Shown: positions 3,140 through 5,044 of the stretch, piece by piece | Layout of the letters: every line of letters begins with the position of its first letter | Position numbering within the stretch: position 1 is the first letter of the stretch | Assembly: GCA_013331215.1 (NCBI GenBank) | Contig: DUGU01000315.1 | Coordinates: forward strand, 1-5,044 | DNA from: Methanoregulaceae archaeon | GTDB taxonomy: Archaea > Halobacteriota > Methanomicrobia > Methanomicrobiales > Methanospirillaceae | DNA: 5,044 nt | Direction: 5' to 3' | Position numbers and translations under genes: made by a program | The notes under the pieces: generated by a model | Told to the model about the DNA's origin: nothing | Seen by the model: the letters and a program-made list of their open reading frames with translations, nothing else | The model's database searches: none

Positions 3140-4206
3140 GTGATGGACGGAGCGAGGACGCGCTCTCGGAGATCGTCGGGTTCGTGCTGGTCCTCGCGCT
3201 GGTGGTCGTGGCCTCGACCCTCTACCTGATGTACGTGGTGCCGGCCGAAGGCCGCGAGGACGAGATCACGCATATGAACCAGGTCCAGGACCGGTTCATC
3301 AGCTACAAGACGAGCGTCGACGGGCTCTGGCTGCGGTCGCTCCCATTCCTATCGATGCCCTGGACACACGACGTGTCCCCAGCTTGGTACGCAGAGGCCT
3401 CGGCCTCGATTCCCAGGACACAGGGCGTTTCACTTTCTACCTCGTTCGACCTCGGCACGGGCGGGGGCAATACCCAATCGAGCGGGATCTTCCTCTCGTT
3501 CATGAAGCCAATCGGGACTGCGGCGAAGATGCGTGTCGATCCGGGCAGTGGTGATCGGATAGCGATCACCGTCAACGGCGATCCGCTCTTCGTTAACGAA
3601 GCGCTTCCAGAGGGCAATGCCGAGCGCAATTTCGTTCCCCTCGGCTCACTGAGTTATCACACCGACAATTACTATTGGATCCAGCAGATCTACTGGTACA
3701 AAATGGGAGGTGTCTTCCTCGAGCAACCGAACGACGGGGTCTCGGTTAAGGTGGCACCAGCAATCTCGCTCAGCAATCCCAGCGTTAAGTTGGCCTCCGG
3801 TGAATTAAAGCCCAGGATTAAGTTGAACCTCTGCCTCGTGAACCCAACAACCGAGAGACAGATGATTGGCGGGACGGGGCCGCTCCGTGTTGAAACCCGC
3901 CTGCGCGAGAGCGCCAATCACCAACCACCGGATCAAACCGTCGACAGCATCAAGGTGGAGATTCGAAGTGAGGACGGCGAATGGCACGCGGCATGGATGC
4001 AGGTTCTCGACGGCGCCGTGAGGAATTCCGGTCTGGACCTAACGGACCCTCAGGACTCCTGGGCATGTAGTGTAACAAGTCCTGATGGGAGAACAGCTGT
4101 TCTGGAAATACCCAATCCCGATCCGGATGGAACGGTCCCGGACCATGACGTGAAGTTCGACCTGACCGAAGCACCGCTCCAGGTGACGTTCGAGTATGAC
4201 GAGTAG
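3136..4206 (+). CDS. Pilin-like secreted/surface protein with class III signal sequence (356 aa)
   Basis: The protein starts with a short charged leader, MRDGRSEDALSEIVG, then a hydrophobic helix (FVLVLALVVVASTLYLMYVV, 16-35). This is the layout of archaeal type IV pilin-like proteins, in which a PibD/EppA-type peptidase cuts just before the helix; cleavage near A9-L10 is my reading. The helix is followed by VVPAEGREDEITHMNQVQ (34-51), a pattern I associate with large archaeal pilin-like families. The remaining ~300 residues are beta-rich and polar with no catalytic motif, so they should lie outside the cell. At 356 residues it is longer than typical major pilins (usually about 100-200), suggesting a minor pilin or surface protein. 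GTG 3127 is an in-frame alternative start; I prefer ATG 3136 because AGGTG lies 6 bases upstream. The downstream gene overlaps its end by 11 bases. Confidence 0.85.
   Translation: MRDGRSEDALSEIVGFVLVLALVVVASTLYLMYVVPAEGREDEITHMNQVQDRFISYKTSVDGLWLRSLPFLSMPWTHDVSPAWYAEASASIPRTQGVSLSTSFDLGTGGGNTQSSGIFLSFMKPIGTAAKMRVDPGSGDRIAITVNGDPLFVNEALPEGNAERNFVPLGSLSYHTDNYYWIQQIYWYKMGGVFLEQPNDGVSVKVAPAISLSNPSVKLASGELKPRIKLNLCLVNPTTERQMIGGTGPLRVETRLRESANHQPPDQTVDSIKVEIRSEDGEWHAAWMQVLDGAVRNSGLDLTDPQDSWACSVTSPDGRTAVLEIPNPDPDGTVPDHDVKFDLTEAPLQVTFEYDE
4181..4186 (+). promoter_or_regulatory. Ribosome-binding site AGGTGA inside the upstream gene
   Basis: AGGTGA matches the archaeal GGAGGTGAT core and lies 9 bases before the ATG at 4196, within the last codons of the preceding gene. 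It supports 4196 as the start of the second pilin-like gene and translation linked to the first. Confidence 0.6.
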
Positions 4207-5044
4207 TGAGGACGCCGTCTCGGGGGCCATTGGTGGCGTTCTGCTCATTGCCCTTGTGCTTATTGGTGCCGCCATCGTGGGCACCTTCGTGACCTCGCAG
4301 CCGCTGCCGGAGAAGATCCCGAAAGTCCAGTTCAGTGTCAAGGATGTGGACACGAACGGCGATGGTATTGGGGATGAGCTTGTGCTTGAGCACGAGGGCG
4401 GTGAAAGCCTGAAAAAGTCCGCGTTTCGGGTACGCGTTGGCTCCACTCTTCTCACTCCAGGGGATCCCAACTGCACGATTCGGGACGGCATTGACGAAGT
4501 TAATCGATGGTCTATGGGCGATCGGATCATCATCACCGGCCAACCGGGAATGGAATCCGTCGGACTCGTCTATACAGAGGGCTCCGGGGGCACGCTCCTG
4601 CGGTCGGTCTATTCCCCCGGGGGGTTCGACTATGTGTTTCCTGCGCCGGATCCGGATGAGGTGGTCGACGTGCCGGCGCCTTACCCTACCGCCGGTCCCT
4701 TTGGCGACCTTGCTTGGCAATTCCCCTCGACGGGAGATCCGCAGCCGACCTTCGCCCCGATCGACAAAAACCTGCGCGTGTTCGTCGCGGCAACGGATCA
4801 CACCATGGCCGTTCCCGCAAACGTGACCAAGGTCTTCGATTGCGGCATCGACGGCGACGGCGACGATTTGCGTGAAATCATCGACGCGATCGCGGAGGCG
4901 CAGGGAGGGGTCGTCGAACTGTCCGACGGGAACTTCCGGGGCTCGGGGCAGATCACGCTGGGGGCGAGCAATACGACGCTCATTGGCCAGGGATCGCTAT
5001 CCACCACGCTCGAGATCACGTCGAAGGGAGGATCGAATTACCTG
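4196..5044 (+). CDS. Pilin-type N-terminus fused to right-handed beta-helix domain (partial, runs off window end)
   Basis: 283 codons are seen, open to the window edge. The leader MTSSEDAVSGAIGG and hydrophobic helix VLLIALVLIGAAIVGTFV (15-32) form an archaeal pilin-type signal of the EDAVSxxIG kind. Residues 43-88, starting KVQFSVKDVDTNGDGIGDE, then a strand-rich block, resemble the archaeal pilin N-terminal domain; DVDTNGDGIGD (50-60) is a DxDxDG-like calcium loop. A Pro/Asp-rich linker (148-190) leads to VFDCGIDGDGDDLREIIDAI (213-232), then GGVVELSDGNF and NTTLIGQGS. This is the usual start of pectate-lyase-like right-handed beta-helix domains. The protein is probably anchored or assembled at the cell surface and may bind or cleave polysaccharide, or act as an adhesin; catalytic residues are outside the window. 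It overlaps the upstream gene by 11 bases (same operon). Confidence 0.85.
   Translation, partial: MTSSEDAVSGAIGGVLLIALVLIGAAIVGTFVTSQPLPEKIPKVQFSVKDVDTNGDGIGDELVLEHEGGESLKKSAFRVRVGSTLLTPGDPNCTIRDGIDEVNRWSMGDRIIITGQPGMESVGLVYTEGSGGTLLRSVYSPGGFDYVFPAPDPDEVVDVPAPYPTAGPFGDLAWQFPSTGDPQPTFAPIDKNLRVFVAATDHTMAVPANVTKVFDCGIDGDGDDLREIIDAIAEAQGGVVELSDGNFRGSGQITLGASNTTLIGQGSLSTTLEITSKGGSNYL

Larger units (their letters stand above)
2910..3143 (+). pseudogene. Truncated ribbon-helix-helix (CopG/CcdA-like) protein gene
   Basis: The ORF starts at GTG 2910 behind a perfect GGAGGTG; an internal ATG at 2937 is an alternative. Residues 11-34, MRQVTVWLPVEIHQL followed by ICADGLNLSW, fit the start of a ribbon-helix-helix DNA-binding domain: beta-strand QVTVWLP, helix A from VEI to AD, and the turn GLNLS. 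Helix B should follow, but after W34 (base 3011) the frame turns into Pro/Arg/Ser/Gly-rich sequence and runs through direct-repeat copy 2 to a TGA at 3141-3143. It overlaps the pilin ATG by 8 bases. An intact domain needs about 45 residues; only about 24 are seen, so I call it a broken gene, probably a former antitoxin-type or autoregulatory repressor. Alternatively it is an expressed 77-residue peptide or a short leader ORF. No toxin partner is visible. Confidence 0.5.

Noticed and set aside
3950..4801. 283-codon open frame on the minus strand
   Set aside because: Antisense to both pilin-like genes; rich in Arg, His, Gly and Pro, with no recognisable motif.

Overview
The window looks like archaeal DNA, most likely from a GC-rich euryarchaeon of the methanogen type (Methanomicrobia-like); this is inference from gene content. 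Three things point there. Two plus-strand proteins start with archaeal pilin-type (class III) signal sequences. Ribosome-binding sites match the archaeal GGAGGTGAT core. The promoters that can be seen are TATA-like AT-rich boxes about 25-30 bases before the likely transcript start, with no -35/-10 pairs. No rRNA, tRNA, CRISPR array or transposase is present.

Left arm (1-1981, minus strand): a tightly packed three-gene operon. In transcription order it encodes a 140-residue HEPN-like helical protein, a 434-residue ParA/MinD-type ATPase with the variant Walker A motif KGGVGRS, and a second P-loop NTPase (Walker A GPRGSGKS) that runs off the left edge. The genes overlap by 1 base (TGATG) and 4 bases (ATGA), so they are probably translated together. 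A small HEPN protein next to two different P-loop ATPases suggests an accessory, possibly defence- or stress-related module, but nothing in the window proves that role.

Middle (1982-3135): about 1.15 kb between the divergent operons, with no convincing intact gene but an unusual density of symmetric DNA. It is bracketed by two direct copies of a ~69-bp element exactly 896 bp apart (47/52 identical in the core). Between them are three similar modules, each a pyrimidine (CT) repeat followed by GTAC-based palindromes: one perfect 26-bp palindrome with six GTACs every 5 bp, one GTACGTAC, and one 50-bp palindrome made of smaller palindromes. A 42-bp GAGCT/AGCTC dyad, an inverted duplicate and several GC-rich hairpins are also present. 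The last palindrome ends 3 bases before a perfect GGAGGTG ribosome-binding site. That site serves a short ORF whose N-terminus looks like a ribbon-helix-helix (CopG/CcdA-like) DNA-binding domain but is cut off after the first helix.

Right arm (3136-5044, plus strand): two overlapping genes for pilin-like surface proteins. The first (356 aa) has a short charged leader, one hydrophobic helix and a long extracellular region. The second overlaps it by 11 bases, runs off the right edge and joins a pilin-type N-terminus to the start of a right-handed beta-helix (pectate-lyase-like) domain. They probably encode a cell-surface structure or adhesin. One copy of the 69-bp direct repeat lies exactly over the promoter and start of the first of them.
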